A stretch of DNA of 64,000 nt, from contig SVNC01000002.1 in the NCBI GenBank assembly GCA_015067025.1, positions 124,001 to 188,000 on the forward strand, given 5' to 3'. Positions 53,270 through 63,075 of the stretch are shown one piece after another (within the stretch, counting starts at the first letter, position 1; every line of letters begins with the position of its first letter). The stretch comes from Oscillospiraceae bacterium. GTDB taxonomy: Bacteria; Bacillota; Clostridia; Oscillospirales; Ruminococcaceae. Made by a program: the position numbers and the translations under genes. The notes under the pieces are model-generated. The model did no database searches, was not told the origin of the DNA, and worked only from the letters and a program-made list of their open reading frames with translations.

Positions 53270-54370
53270 ATGCTTAAAGTAGCAATAAAAGAAATGAAAG
53301 GCTATTTCAGAAGTCCTGTAGCAGTCTTTATGACGGTATTTTTCCCTTGTCTTCTGATTTACGTTCTCGGAACAATGCTCCAAAGCCTTGATATATCCGA
53401 TCACAGCATCGGTGACATAAATGTAAAATACAATATATCCGCAACCGATAAATATAACGCTGATGCATTCAAAACGTTTATCACAGGTATTGATATGGTT
53501 AAGGCGGAAGAAACAACAGATAAAGAAGAAGCATTGTCTCTTACAGATAAAGGCGAAATAAATGCTTATATTGAGCTTAACGGCGATGATATCAAAGTGT
53601 TTACCGGAGATAACGATACGATAAACAGAGCGCTTAGATCCATGCTCGGCTCTTATAATACAATGGCTGATACATATAAAAATATCGCTATGGTCAATCC
53701 TGCCGCTTTACAGGAGATTATAAACAAGGATATTTCCGAAATGTCTTACGTAGAGCAGAACGGACTTGGTATTACAAGAAGTATGATCGACTACTACGCC
53801 GTTTCCGTTATCGTAATGATGATATTTATGAGCGGAGTTACAGGTCAGAGTGAAGCTTTTAAAGAAGAAAAGAATACGAACACCTATTCAAGACTTCTTT
53901 TAACTACTACTCCCAAGCTGTCAGTTTTTTTCGGAAAGGTTATAGGCTCTATACCAACGTCAGTAATTACTGTAGGTGCAACGATGATTTTCGCTGTAGT
54001 ATTCTTTGGAGCAAATTATTGCTCTGATATACTCGGAAACGTCCTTCTTGTAGTGATGTTACTGTCTGTTTCGCTTGCCGCTACCTCACTCGGAACAGTG
54101 GCTGGACTTATCATGAAAATTCCTGCAGCATCAGTTTTAATGCCCATATGCTGGCAGATGCTTTTCTTCTCAGGCACATTCTCAAAGGAAAATTTCATAG
54201 AAGGGTATAGCACAAGTCTTCCTCCGTACCTTATTCAGCAGGCGGCATTTGATCTTACCTTATTCGGAGATGGTTCGGGTGCGATAGCAGTTACTCTAAT
54301 AAGCCTTGCTTTATTTATAATCTTAACCGTAATCGGTGCAGCCATATTCTCAAAGAAAAAAGCTGTCTGA
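53270..54370 (+). CDS. ABC transporter permease (ABC-2 type)
   Basis: 366 aa. N-terminal helix (about 17-37), a large extracytoplasmic domain (about 40-175), then five helices from about 180. The LPPYLIQQAAFDL region near the end is typical of YhgE/YadH-like ABC-2 permeases. Partner of the preceding ATPase. Confidence 0.87.
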   Translation: MLKVAIKEMKGYFRSPVAVFMTVFFPCLLIYVLGTMLQSLDISDHSIGDINVKYNISATDKYNADAFKTFITGIDMVKAEETTDKEEALSLTDKGEINAYIELNGDDIKVFTGDNDTINRALRSMLGSYNTMADTYKNIAMVNPAALQEIINKDISEMSYVEQNGLGITRSMIDYYAVSVIVMMIFMSGVTGQSEAFKEEKNTNTYSRLLLTTTPKLSVFFGKVIGSIPTSVITVGATMIFAVVFFGANYCSDILGNVLLVVMLLSVSLAATSLGTVAGLIMKIPAASVLMPICWQMLFFSGTFSKENFIEGYSTSLPPYLIQQAAFDLTLFGDGSGAIAVTLISLALFIILTVIGAAIFSKKKAV

Positions 54371-54387
54371 ACTGAAAGGAAATAAAA

Positions 54388-55512
54388 ATGAACAATATAG
54401 TAAAAATCTTCTGCGGTACACTACGCAGGCTTAAAATAGCTATAATCTTAGCTCTTATATGTGGTATTGCAGGTGTAGCTTTATATTTCCCCGGCAGAGG
54501 AACTGCAGATGCTTTTATGGCAGATGAAAAAATCGATGTTGCGGTGATTGATAATGACAATTCAGAGCTTTCCAAGTGCCTGAAAACCTATTTTGACAAA
54601 AAGGTGAACATGAACATCGTTGAAGAAGCGACGGTAAAAAAATATAACGATATGTTGATTAATACCGACATTTCTGCTATAATAGAGATACCTGAAGACT
54701 TTCAGCAAAGTGTAATCGATGGCAATATCAAAAAGATTACAAGCACAACTCTTGATGATTACGAAAATGCCGCTTACGTAAGTGTTTATATTGATGGCTT
54801 TATGCGTAGTGCTGATGTAGCATCAGCAGCCGCAAAGGGCGATAAGGATATGCTTATTAAAATATTATCCACTGAAACAGGGGCAGAGCTTACTACCGAA
54901 AGCGCGGTCATTTCTTCAAGAGAAGCAGTTTATGTACAATCAGGCTATTACTTCTCATCGGGCTTTCTTACAATGCTTGTTTACGGTGTGGGTATCTTTG
55001 TAACGCTTGCTGTAATGGATGATAAAACATACGGTACATACAACAGAATGAGAGCCTCATCTGTAACCGGTATGCAGTATATTATAGGAACATCAATGGC
55101 GTCCTCAATTTCATCTCTGCTTGTAATGTTACCCGTTTTATTATTCCTTATAATTTCAGGTGCAGAAATCACCTTCAGTATACCTTACGTCCTTATTGCG
55201 AATATACTCTTTGCTCTTATTTCTACAGCACTTGCGATCTTTATAGCGTTACTTGTAAACGAAAAGGCTACAATATTTATGCTTTCAGGCTGTATAGCAG
55301 GTCTTGGGTCAATACTTGGCGGCGCATTCTTCCCAATTATGGAAAGTGCCGGCCCCCTCAAATATATCTCAATGCTGACACCTCAGTTCTGGTTTACAGA
55401 TTTAGTTGGCGGAAGCTCAGCAAACCCTCTTATAAACATAACAGTACTTGCTCTTTATACAGCACTTTTATTCCTTGCGTCAGCGGTTATTTTCTCAAAA
55501 AGAGCTAAGTAA
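54388..55512 (+). CDS. ABC transporter permease (ABC-2 type)
   Basis: 374 aa, same layout as its neighbour: helix at about 16-32, external domain to about 190, then five or six helices; LTPQFWFTDLVGG near the end. Together the two permeases probably form a heterodimer. 17 bases downstream of the first permease, AAAGGAAA ribosome site. Confidence 0.87.
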   Translation: MNNIVKIFCGTLRRLKIAIILALICGIAGVALYFPGRGTADAFMADEKIDVAVIDNDNSELSKCLKTYFDKKVNMNIVEEATVKKYNDMLINTDISAIIEIPEDFQQSVIDGNIKKITSTTLDDYENAAYVSVYIDGFMRSADVASAAAKGDKDMLIKILSTETGAELTTESAVISSREAVYVQSGYYFSSGFLTMLVYGVGIFVTLAVMDDKTYGTYNRMRASSVTGMQYIIGTSMASSISSLLVMLPVLLFLIISGAEITFSIPYVLIANILFALISTALAIFIALLVNEKATIFMLSGCIAGLGSILGGAFFPIMESAGPLKYISMLTPQFWFTDLVGGSSANPLINITVLALYTALLFLASAVIFSKRAK

Positions 55513-55523
55513 AAGGAGAAAAG

Positions 55524-56639
55524 ATGTCTTTACCGTTATTTTATCTTTTCGCAAAAGTAATAGCGCTTATTGCGGCAACACTTATTACAATATCGGATAA
55601 AATGATGTCAGGCGATACGGTCATACCCGTACTCGCCTTTTCCTGCTTTTTCTTGCTTGATTATCTGTTTATGTCAAGAAAAAAGCCCTCGAAAACAATA
55701 GTTCTTATAGCAAACGCTTTATCTCTTGCTCTGATATTCGTAACAGGAGTAAATAGTTACATATATATTATGTTGTTTACTGTGATAGAAATGATCGAAT
55801 ATATCACAGAAGGGAAATATTTCTATCATTTGGCAGGAATTCTTGTTGCTATTTTTTTGTTTATTTTATCCCCAAAGCCCATTGATATCGTTTTGTCGGT
55901 TATTCTCTGTGCTTTTCTCATTTTCGCAAGAATTGTATTTTCTATCCTTGAAAACACCAGAGAAACACTTAGAGAAAGCAGAAAAGAGATAGCAACTCAG
56001 AAGGAAAAGATAAATAATCTTGTTGCATACACAAAAACGGTAAAAGAAACAGCAGCATTAGAAGAAAGAAGCCGCTTTTCCGTAAGAATACACGATCAGT
56101 TAGGGCATGGAATTTCAGGCAGTATTTTACTGCTTGAAGCCGCTAAGCTTAACATAAAAACAAATCCCGAACAAGCGGAAAAGTGTATTGAAACAGCTAC
56201 GGAAAATCTGCGTAGCGGAGTTGACTCTATCAGAATGTCACTACGCCAGGAAAGGCCTGATGTAAAATCTGTTGGTATAGCTGAAATAAGGGAAATACTT
56301 GATAAATACAAAGCTGAGTATAATTTTGATACGATACTGAGCATCGAAGGGGATACCGATGTTATTCCTTTTATTGTATGGAATTGCATCAGAGATAACC
56401 TTATAGAAAGTATGACTAATACGCTGAAACACTCGCAGGCTGATAAATTTTCACTTAAAATTACAATTATGAACAAGCTTGTAAGAGTTGAATACTCCGA
56501 TAACGGAAAGCAGGGTGGCAAATTCACAAAAGGAATGGGACTTACCGCTATCGAAGAAAGAACAGAGCAAGCAAACGGAAAATGTCTGTTTTTACAAAGA
56601 GACGATGGATTCCATACAGTAAATCTTTTTAAACTTTAA
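55524..56639 (+). CDS. Sensor histidine kinase (NarL-partner, HisKA_3)
   Basis: 371 aa. Five or six membrane helices in residues 1-150, then a coiled linker, HisKA_3 with phospho-His in RIHDQLGHGISGS, and a HATPase with SDNGKQGGKF and GMGLTAIEERTEQANG. The N-box is weak (CIRDNLIESMTNTLKHSQ), normal for this class. Phosphorylates the next gene's product. Confidence 0.9.
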   Translation: MSLPLFYLFAKVIALIAATLITISDKMMSGDTVIPVLAFSCFFLLDYLFMSRKKPSKTIVLIANALSLALIFVTGVNSYIYIMLFTVIEMIEYITEGKYFYHLAGILVAIFLFILSPKPIDIVLSVILCAFLIFARIVFSILENTRETLRESRKEIATQKEKINNLVAYTKTVKETAALEERSRFSVRIHDQLGHGISGSILLLEAAKLNIKTNPEQAEKCIETATENLRSGVDSIRMSLRQERPDVKSVGIAEIREILDKYKAEYNFDTILSIEGDTDVIPFIVWNCIRDNLIESMTNTLKHSQADKFSLKITIMNKLVRVEYSDNGKQGGKFTKGMGLTAIEERTEQANGKCLFLQRDDGFHTVNLFKL

Positions 56640-56656
56640 GGGAGAACTTTTCAATT

Positions 56657-57274
56657 ATGAAACTAATACTTTGCGATGATGACGCACTTATAAGAGAAGG
56701 ACTTAAGCTTATTATTTCTTCACAACCCGACTTTGAAATAATCGGAATAGGCAGTAACGGAAAAGAAGCTGTAAAGCTCTGCAGAGAGAATGAAATAGAT
56801 ATTGCACTTCTTGATATCCGTATGCCTGAAATGGATGGAATTGAAGCCGCTGAAATTATGCTGAAAGAAAATCTATGCAAGCCGCTTTTACTCACTACCT
56901 TTGACGAGCAGGAACTTATCTACAGAGCGTTAAAGGTTGGTGTCAGCGGTTACATACTTAAAAACACTCCTACAGACGGCATTTTTAACGCTATAAGAAC
57001 AGTTTATACAGGTGGAACGGTATTCCAGGAAGATATACTTCAGTACATCAGAGAATCGGCAGTAAAAAATTCAGGCAGTAGCGCTGTTTTTGAGCTTTTA
57101 TCTGAAAGGGAGCTTGATATAGTAAAGCTGATTGCTGAAGGACTTTCTAATCAGGAGATTGCCGATAAACTGTTTTTATCCAATGGGACTGTAAGAAATT
57201 ATATAAGCGTTATACTCGAAAAAACGGGACTTGAACACAGAACACAGATTGCGGTTAAATATCTGAAGGGGTGA
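56657..57274 (+). CDS. NarL/LuxR-family response regulator
   Basis: 205 aa. Receiver with acidic DDD near the N-terminus, Asp in LLDIRMPEMDG, and Lys in ILKNT; LuxR helix-turn-helix at about 145-200 (LSERELDIVKLIAEGLSNQEIA, FLSNGTVRNY). Pairs with the kinase just upstream and likely controls the transporter operon. Confidence 0.93.
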   Translation: MKLILCDDDALIREGLKLIISSQPDFEIIGIGSNGKEAVKLCRENEIDIALLDIRMPEMDGIEAAEIMLKENLCKPLLLTTFDEQELIYRALKVGVSGYILKNTPTDGIFNAIRTVYTGGTVFQEDILQYIRESAVKNSGSSAVFELLSERELDIVKLIAEGLSNQEIADKLFLSNGTVRNYISVILEKTGLEHRTQIAVKYLKG

Positions 57275-57278
57275 TATT

Positions 57279-57728
57279 TTGATAAAGCTCGCTACGTTAA
57301 AGGATACAGACACAGTTTTTGATATAACTCAGCACACTATTGATGCGATATACCCAAGTTATTACCCTATAGGTGCGGTAGATTTCTTCAAAAAGCATCA
57401 CAGCAGGGAAAGAATAGAAAAGGATATAGAGAATAAAATAGTCTTTCTTTGCATTACAGATAATGAGATTGTGGGAACTGTAACTGTAAGAGATAACGAA
57501 ATACTGCGGTTATTCGTATCGCCAAAGCATCAGAAAAAAGGTTACGGCAGGGAACTGCTTGATTTTGCAGAAGACAAGGTAAGTGAAGGATACAGCGAAA
57601 TTGTTATAGATGCGTCACTCCCTGCAAAAAGCATTTATCTTAAAAGAGGATATAAGGAAATAAGCTATAACAAGATTCTTACTGATAACGGAGATTATCT
57701 TTGTTATGACGTGATGGTGAAGAAATAA
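57279..57728 (+). CDS. GNAT-family N-acetyltransferase
   Basis: 149 aa. TTG start with GGGGTG 5 bases upstream. Acetyl-CoA motif A: LRLFVSPKHQKKGYGRELLDFAED; motif B YLKRGYKE. Substrate unknown. Co-transcribed with the two-component system, 4 bases after the regulator. Confidence 0.85.
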   Translation: MIKLATLKDTDTVFDITQHTIDAIYPSYYPIGAVDFFKKHHSRERIEKDIENKIVFLCITDNEIVGTVTVRDNEILRLFVSPKHQKKGYGRELLDFAEDKVSEGYSEIVIDASLPAKSIYLKRGYKEISYNKILTDNGDYLCYDVMVKK

Positions 57729-57752
57729 TTATAATTTATTGCAGAAAAATTA

Positions 57753-57795
57753 AAGGCAGACTTACCGAAAGGGAAGGTCTGCCTTATTTCTTTAA
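57753..57795 (+). terminator. Terminator between GNAT and anti-sigma genes
   Basis: AAGGCAGACTT / AAGGTCTGCCTT, loop ACCGAAAGGG, then TATTTCTTT. Convergent genes meet here; it may serve both. Confidence 0.8.
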
Positions 57796-57798
57796 ATT

Positions 57799-59541
57799 TT
57801 ATTCTTCATAACCTGGGAATATAAAATCTCCGCTAAAGTTTGTAAGAAATCTTTTATCGTAATAAGAAAGTTCGTCACATAATTCAGGGAATTTTTCATA
57901 GGGTATTGTCAGCATATATTCAAACTCATAACCATCTTTGAGTCGATAAACAGGATAACCGCCCATTTTGATAGCGTCTTCTTGCGTCAGAACACCAAGA
58001 TAAAAATCATTATAGTAGCAATACTTATCCTGATTTACGGTTATATATCCTTCACTGTCAAGATATACAACTGCGCAGTCATTATTATATTTCAGATGCG
58101 GTTTTATATCATTGATGGTATAGTCGTAATAGTCTATGCCGTCAATACGACGAAGAATTATTTTCTTATCTGTTATCGTTGTTCCATTATCGTCTTTAAA
58201 CTGAGAGGAGGTCTTGATAGTTGATTCGTATTCCGGGGAGTCGTATGATACATACATCAGACTGCCACAGATAGTGGTTCCGCAATATATTTCCGTACAG
58301 TCACCGATAATATCAGCGTCTATATACATTCTATAGGTGAAATATGAATATTTCCAATCAAAGTACGTGTTAGTTGTGAATACATATCTTATAAGAGCTA
58401 TTTCGCTGAATTGTTTGCTGTCATATAATTTGCCATTCACAAACATATAATATAAATCATCAGCGCCATATTCATTCCTTACAGAATACAGACTGATATC
58501 TAATTCTCCAGTATGTTGTTCATCAAGTTTAAGAGATGTCAGATTGGATAAGCTGGGGTCAAAAAAACTTGCCCATTCATCATTTAAATATCGTCTTGCT
58601 TCCGGCAATAAATCATAATCGCATACTGCCACTATAGTATCAACAGGGATATATTTTTTTCCTTTGTAGGTTATCTCTTCTCCGTTTTTTTTCTTTATCG
58701 CTTCCTTATCAGCGTTTGTAAGCTTTCTTTTTGAGTTATCCTGCCCGTTGTTAACCTTTTCGGGTGCAATATCGGGTGTGTTAAGGTCAATTTCTACAGT
58801 AGTATCGCTCATGCTTACGTCTATTTTTACCGACGTAAAACCGAGAGCACCTGTTGTACTGAACCAGGGCCCCATCACCACGTAAACCCCACACTGAAGA
58901 CTTTCAAGAAGCTTTGTTCCATCCTGCTCGGTATTTATATAAAACTCTTCGGAAGGCATTCTGCCTGTCACGTCAAGAATCTCATCATTATCGGGGAAAT
59001 CTTCGTCTACAGCGATAAGATAGAGCATTCCTTTTTGTGTAAACGAGGCGTCTCCGAGGAATTTTAGCGTTATATTTTCTGCATATTCTATTACAGGAGC
59101 AGGAGGATCTGTAACAACTGTTTCAGGTGGCTCGGTTTCTGAATTTTCTGTAGTTGTAGTTTCGGGAACTGATGATATATCTGATTCGTCAGAAGAAATG
59201 GGATCGGAATAAATATCGTTTTGTGACTCACCGGATTCGTCAAACGAAAATTCATCAGCATATGAGCCTGAATCATTTACGTTACTGTTAAATCCTATAG
59301 TGGAGTTTCTGTCTCCGCTTACAGATATAGGCTTACCCGTACTGTTTATAAAAACGGAAAGTGCAATTACACAAACGAAAACCGATAAACAAGCGGCACC
59401 AACAACACATAAGCGGTTTACGAATTTATTACGGCGTTGCTTTGTCAATGCTTTATCTGTGCCATTTTTGATAGTATTCAGCATTTCGGTTTTCTGAATG
59501 CTTGTAGGTGTAATTTCATCAAACGATTTTTTGATCGACAT
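57799..59541 (-). CDS. Membrane anti-sigma factor-like protein with large external domain
   Basis: 580 aa from MSIKKSFDEIT, with GGAAGG 7 bases upstream; the longer in-frame ATG inside the sigma gene is rejected. Cytoplasmic N-terminus (about 1-45), one membrane helix (CVVGAACLSVFVCVIALSVF), then an external region: a Ser/Asp/Glu-rich linker with PETTTT-like units, a beta domain, and a Tyr-rich C-terminal half. It begins one base after the sigma factor stop, the usual sigma/anti-sigma arrangement. Ligand and regulon are unknown. Confidence 0.75.
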   Translation of the reverse strand: MSIKKSFDEITPTSIQKTEMLNTIKNGTDKALTKQRRNKFVNRLCVVGAACLSVFVCVIALSVFINSTGKPISVSGDRNSTIGFNSNVNDSGSYADEFSFDESGESQNDIYSDPISSDESDISSVPETTTTENSETEPPETVVTDPPAPVIEYAENITLKFLGDASFTQKGMLYLIAVDEDFPDNDEILDVTGRMPSEEFYINTEQDGTKLLESLQCGVYVVMGPWFSTTGALGFTSVKIDVSMSDTTVEIDLNTPDIAPEKVNNGQDNSKRKLTNADKEAIKKKNGEEITYKGKKYIPVDTIVAVCDYDLLPEARRYLNDEWASFFDPSLSNLTSLKLDEQHTGELDISLYSVRNEYGADDLYYMFVNGKLYDSKQFSEIALIRYVFTTNTYFDWKYSYFTYRMYIDADIIGDCTEIYCGTTICGSLMYVSYDSPEYESTIKTSSQFKDDNGTTITDKKIILRRIDGIDYYDYTINDIKPHLKYNNDCAVVYLDSEGYITVNQDKYCYYNDFYLGVLTQEDAIKMGGYPVYRLKDGYEFEYMLTIPYEKFPELCDELSYYDKRFLTNFSGDFIFPGYEE

Positions 59542-59542
59542 A

Positions 59543-60025
59543 TCAACCCTTCCTTTCTTCATCGATGATGTTTTTCAGCATAGCCTTGGCTCTCTGTAAT
59601 CTGTTTCTTACCCCGGATGCTGTGATATGTAGCATTTTTCCGATTTCTTCGCTTGTATATCCGTCATAATAATGAAGATAAACAACGATTTTGAGCTTTT
59701 CGGGTAATTTTGAGATTTGTTCGATGACGTCACTTGTTTCCTTGCTTATATAAGGCACATCGGCTTTTTCAATTTCAACGTTTTTTCTGCTCCAATGGGA
59801 AAGCATATTTTTGCAGATGTTGACGCTGACCTTTATAAGCCAGTATTTTTCGTGTTCCTCCGAAGCATACGTGACGTTCTTTTCAATCAGCTTTAAAAAC
59901 GTATCCTGAACTGCATCCTGCGTGTCCTGGACGTTTTTCAGATAAATATAGCAGATACGATAGATCGTTTCTACGTTTCTTTCGTAAATTTCTTCGATAT
60001 TATCTGAAGAAGAAAATGGTACCAT
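59543..60025 (-). CDS. ECF-family RNA polymerase sigma factor
   Basis: 160 aa. Sigma region 2 (VETIYRICYIYLKNVQDTQDAVQDTFLKL) and region 4 (LPEKLKIVVYLHYYDGYTSEEIG, GVRNRLQRAKAML) with a short linker. AAGGAGG ribosome site. Stop is followed after one base by the anti-sigma-like gene. An ECF-type promoter (GGAAC-like) was not clearly found upstream. Confidence 0.9.
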   Translation of the reverse strand: MVPFSSSDNIEEIYERNVETIYRICYIYLKNVQDTQDAVQDTFLKLIEKNVTYASEEHEKYWLIKVSVNICKNMLSHWSRKNVEIEKADVPYISKETSDVIEQISKLPEKLKIVVYLHYYDGYTSEEIGKMLHITASGVRNRLQRAKAMLKNIIDEERKG

Positions 60026-60101
60026 AATTATTCCTCCTTATCTATCTGAATACAATACAAAATTCCTTGCCCTTTTGTCCCATACTTTTAAAATTTTTTT
60101 A

Positions 60102-60133
60102 GAAAAAAAGCCACCTCTTTCAATCCGGCGGCT
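60102..60133 (-). terminator. Intrinsic terminator of HAD fusion gene
   Basis: Minus strand AGCCGCC / GGTGGCT with an 11-base loop, then seven Ts. Confidence 0.85.
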
Positions 60134-60141
60134 GATTTTCT

Positions 60142-61716
60142 TTATTTAATACAGTAAATATACTCATTTCCACGCTTGCCGTAAAAATCAATTATCCCCA
60201 TATATTTAAGGATTTCTATAAGAATGTTACTTTCACTTATATGGCAGAGCTTCTGAAACTGCTTTTGGGTAAAAGTTTCAGGTAAACCCTCGGGTAAAAA
60301 GATACGATAGCTTTCAGGCTCTTCAAGATATATAAGTTCGGATAGCTTTGTGGGAACGGTCTTTTTAAGATCTGTTTTACGTCTTTTCATATCCTTTGCT
60401 GTATAGCGGAAATTTTCAACTTCAAGCTTCGCAATACAGATAGTAAGATTTTTATTGTTAAGATACTGCTTTATGCGGTAAAGTTCTAAGAAAAAGTCAG
60501 TCATATCTTTATGAGCGACAAAATTACCCGATTTAATAAGCTCGCCTGATTTTTTGTCAAAATAATTAAGCCTTGTTCTTTTATGGAAAGGGTAGACTAC
60601 AGTAACATGAGATGCCTGCAAGAATACATCCAGCTTCGGAATAAGCTTTTTAAAATTCTGTGTCTGTATTTCAACAATGCCCGTTTCCGTTACCAAATCG
60701 GCGTAGTAATTGCCGATTTTGATTTCCTTATCAAAAAAGGAAGAGGCAAAGTAGCTTTTAAGCACTGAATGAATCTGCTTTTCGTTAAGAGTGCCTATAC
60801 CGTCAGGTGAAAGCTCTGTTTCAGATTTTGCTATACAATCTGCAAACAATTCATCATCGGGAGTATCGTATAAAGGCTTTTTGTCATAACGCCACATGGT
60901 AGAATTTTCTTCTGCTATAAATAAGGGAACACCACTCTGATTATTGCTCCGTATTACTCCGGTAGCTTTTTCTTTAAGTTCATCTACTGCGTTACTCACG
61001 GCGTAACATCTGTCCGCAACATCAAACATTGAAAAGTCATTTACATTATCTCCAAAGCAGATAACTTCATCAGCATTAAGCAGTTTTTTCAGCTCCAGAA
61101 CAGCATTTGCCTTTGATACATCCTCTCTGTATATTTCATACCAATACTCTTCTGTATCATATGTATCAGGCTGATAGTTTCTTGAAAAGCCGTTTTTGTT
61201 GTCAAAATATAAATCAAGTTCCTCCTTTGACATTTCCGGCATTATAAGAGTAACGTAGTATATTTCTCCGTCAAAAAGGGAAGTATAATTATCACAGGGT
61301 CTGAGACGTTTATCTCCCTCACGATCCTTTATATATCTTTTTACGCCTTTGTTTACATTAGAAGTAAGCCAGCTTACATGTTCCTCTCCGTCAAAATACG
61401 CATATACAAGCAAGGATTCCTTATGTACATCAAAGAAATTTATCAGAAACTCTCTTGATTTATCGCTAAAATAATGAGTTACAAGCTGTTTTTTAGTTAT
61501 AGGATCAACAATAAAAGTACCATTCTGAGTAATTACAGGTAGTGTCAGATTTATATCTTTCATTATAGGTTCAGCAGAATATATTGATCTTGCTGTCGCA
61601 TAGGTGAAATTTACACCGTTTTTTATTTCACGATTTATTACAGCCTCAGTTAGCCTTGACACTTCGGCTTTGTGGTCAAGAAAAGTTCCGTCTAAATCAG
61701 TTATATATAGTTTCAT
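60142..61716 (-). CDS. HAD-IIB (Cof-type) phosphatase fused to nuclease-like and winged-helix domains
   Basis: 524 aa, twice the usual Cof length. Residues 1-265: HAD with motif I DLDGTFLDH, motif II ATARS, C2B cap, and motif IV FGDNVNDFSMF. Residues about 305-460: a separate domain with GNYYADLVTETGIVEIQTQNF, whose D-x(n)-E-x-Q arrangement resembles PD-(D/E)XK folds, followed by conserved VVYPFHKRTRLNYFD. The C-terminus (LPEGLPETFTQKQF ... ILKYMGIIDFYGKRGNEYIY) looks like a winged helix. The extra part resembles a stand-alone unknown family seen in Firmicutes. Monocistronic. Confidence 0.75.
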   Translation of the reverse strand: MKLYITDLDGTFLDHKAEVSRLTEAVINREIKNGVNFTYATARSIYSAEPIMKDINLTLPVITQNGTFIVDPITKKQLVTHYFSDKSREFLINFFDVHKESLLVYAYFDGEEHVSWLTSNVNKGVKRYIKDREGDKRLRPCDNYTSLFDGEIYYVTLIMPEMSKEELDLYFDNKNGFSRNYQPDTYDTEEYWYEIYREDVSKANAVLELKKLLNADEVICFGDNVNDFSMFDVADRCYAVSNAVDELKEKATGVIRSNNQSGVPLFIAEENSTMWRYDKKPLYDTPDDELFADCIAKSETELSPDGIGTLNEKQIHSVLKSYFASSFFDKEIKIGNYYADLVTETGIVEIQTQNFKKLIPKLDVFLQASHVTVVYPFHKRTRLNYFDKKSGELIKSGNFVAHKDMTDFFLELYRIKQYLNNKNLTICIAKLEVENFRYTAKDMKRRKTDLKKTVPTKLSELIYLEEPESYRIFLPEGLPETFTQKQFQKLCHISESNILIEILKYMGIIDFYGKRGNEYIYCIK

Positions 61717-61830
61717 AAATAACCTCCGTTTTCTTATATTATTTTAACATAAAATGTTAGGGATTTCAACAGCTTGTACATTTTGCACAAAAATAGATGA
61801 TAAAAGTTTACATTATTTAAATTGAATTTT

Positions 61831-61848
61831 TTGATATTTTTTTATCAA
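61831..61848. repeat. Inverted repeat upstream of gap promoter
   Basis: TTGATA-N6-TATCAA ending 5 bases before the -35 element of gap; a possible regulator site. Confidence 0.4.
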
Positions 61849-61853
61849 ACCAC

Positions 61854-61882
61854 TTGATAAAAGGAGAAAAATTTAGTATAAT
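61854..61882 (+). promoter_or_regulatory. Sigma-A promoter of gap
   Basis: TTGATA, 17-bp spacer, TATAAT; about 55-base leader. Confidence 0.75.
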
Positions 61883-61945
61883 AAAAGGGTAAAAATTGCG
61901 AAGACTTTGTCAACGCAAATTTAAAATTTTAGGAGGAATATTCCA

Positions 61946-62980
61946 ATGTCAGTTAAAGTTGCTATTAACGGTTTTGGCCGTATCGGTCGTCTTGCATTCA
62001 GACAGATGTTTGGTGCAGAAGGTTATGAGGTAGTTGCAATCAACGACCTTACAAAGCCCTCAATGCTTGCTCATCTTTTAAAGTATGATACAGCACAGGG
62101 TGGTTACTGTGGTAAGATGGGTGAAAACCTTCACACTGTATCCGCAGATGACGAAGCTGGTACAATCACTGTAGATGGTAAGACACTTAAGATTTATGCA
62201 AAGGCTAACGCTGCTGAACTCCCCTGGGGTGAAATCGGCGTAGACGTAGTTCTCGAATGCACAGGTTTCTACTGCTCTAAGGAAAAGTCACAGGCTCACA
62301 TCGATGCCGGTGCTAAGAAGGTTGTAATTTCTGCTCCTGCAGGCAACGATCTTCCTACAATCGTATTCTCTGTAAACGAGAACACACTTACTAAGGATGA
62401 TACAATCATTTCTGCTGCATCCTGCACAACAAACTGCCTCGCTCCTATGGCTAAGGCTCTTAACGATTATGCTCCTATCCAGAGCGGTATCATGAGCACA
62501 ATCCACGCTTACACAGGCGACCAGATGATCCTCGACGGTCCTCACAGAAAGGGTGACCTCAGAAGAGCAAGAGCAGGTGCTGCTAACATCGTTCCTAACT
62601 CTACAGGTGCTGCAAAGGCTATCGGTCTTGTAATTCCTGAACTCAACGGCAAGCTCATCGGTTCTGCACAGAGAGTTCCTGTTCCTACAGGTTCTACAAC
62701 AATCCTTACAGCTGTTGTTAAGGGTACAGACGTTACTAAGGAAGGCATCAACGCTGCTATGAAGGCTGCTGCTTCTGCTTCCTACGGTTACAACGAAGAA
62801 CAGATCGTATCTTCCGACGTTATCGGTATGACATATGGCTCACTCTTCGATGCTACACAGACAATGGTAGCTAAGATTGCTGATGATCTTTACGAAGTAC
62901 AGGTTGTTTCCTGGTACGACAACGAAAACTCTTACACATCTCAGATGGTAAGAACAATCAAGTACTTTGCAGAACTTTAA
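61946..62980 (+). CDS. gap: Glyceraldehyde-3-phosphate dehydrogenase
   Basis: 344 aa. Glycolytic oxidation of glyceraldehyde-3-phosphate with NAD+ and phosphate. Rossmann [12 protein letters not shown], catalytic [12 protein letters not shown] with the active-site Cys, and the His in [16 protein letters not shown] near the end. Codon choice is strongly biased, as expected for a very highly expressed gene. Strong AGGAGG ribosome site; own promoter and terminator. Confidence 0.97.
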   Translation: MSVKVAINGFGRIGRLAFRQMFGAEGYEVVAINDLTKPSMLAHLLKYDTAQGGYCGKMGENLHTVSADDEAGTITVDGKTLKIYAKANAAELPWGEIGVDVVLECTGFYCSKEKSQAHIDAGAKKVVISAPAGNDLPTIVFSVNENTLTKDDTIISAASCTTNCLAPMAKALNDYAPIQSGIMSTIHAYTGDQMILDGPHRKGDLRRARAGAANIVPNSTGAAKAIGLVIPELNGKLIGSAQRVPVPTGSTTILTAVVKGTDVTKEGINAAMKAAASASYGYNEEQIVSSDVIGMTYGSLFDATQTMVAKIADDLYEVQVVSWYDNENSYTSQMVRTIKYFAEL

Positions 62981-63005
62981 TTCTCAATTTACTGACTTTT
63001 AAACG

Positions 63006-63036
63006 TAAGCTCTCCGAAAGGAGAGCTTATTTTTTA
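63006..63036 (+). terminator. Intrinsic terminator of gap
   Basis: TAAGCTCTCC-GAAA-GGAGAGCTTA followed by six Ts. Confidence 0.95.
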
Positions 63037-63075
63037 CCTTGTTATATGATAAATATCTGAAATTTAAAAAACAGA

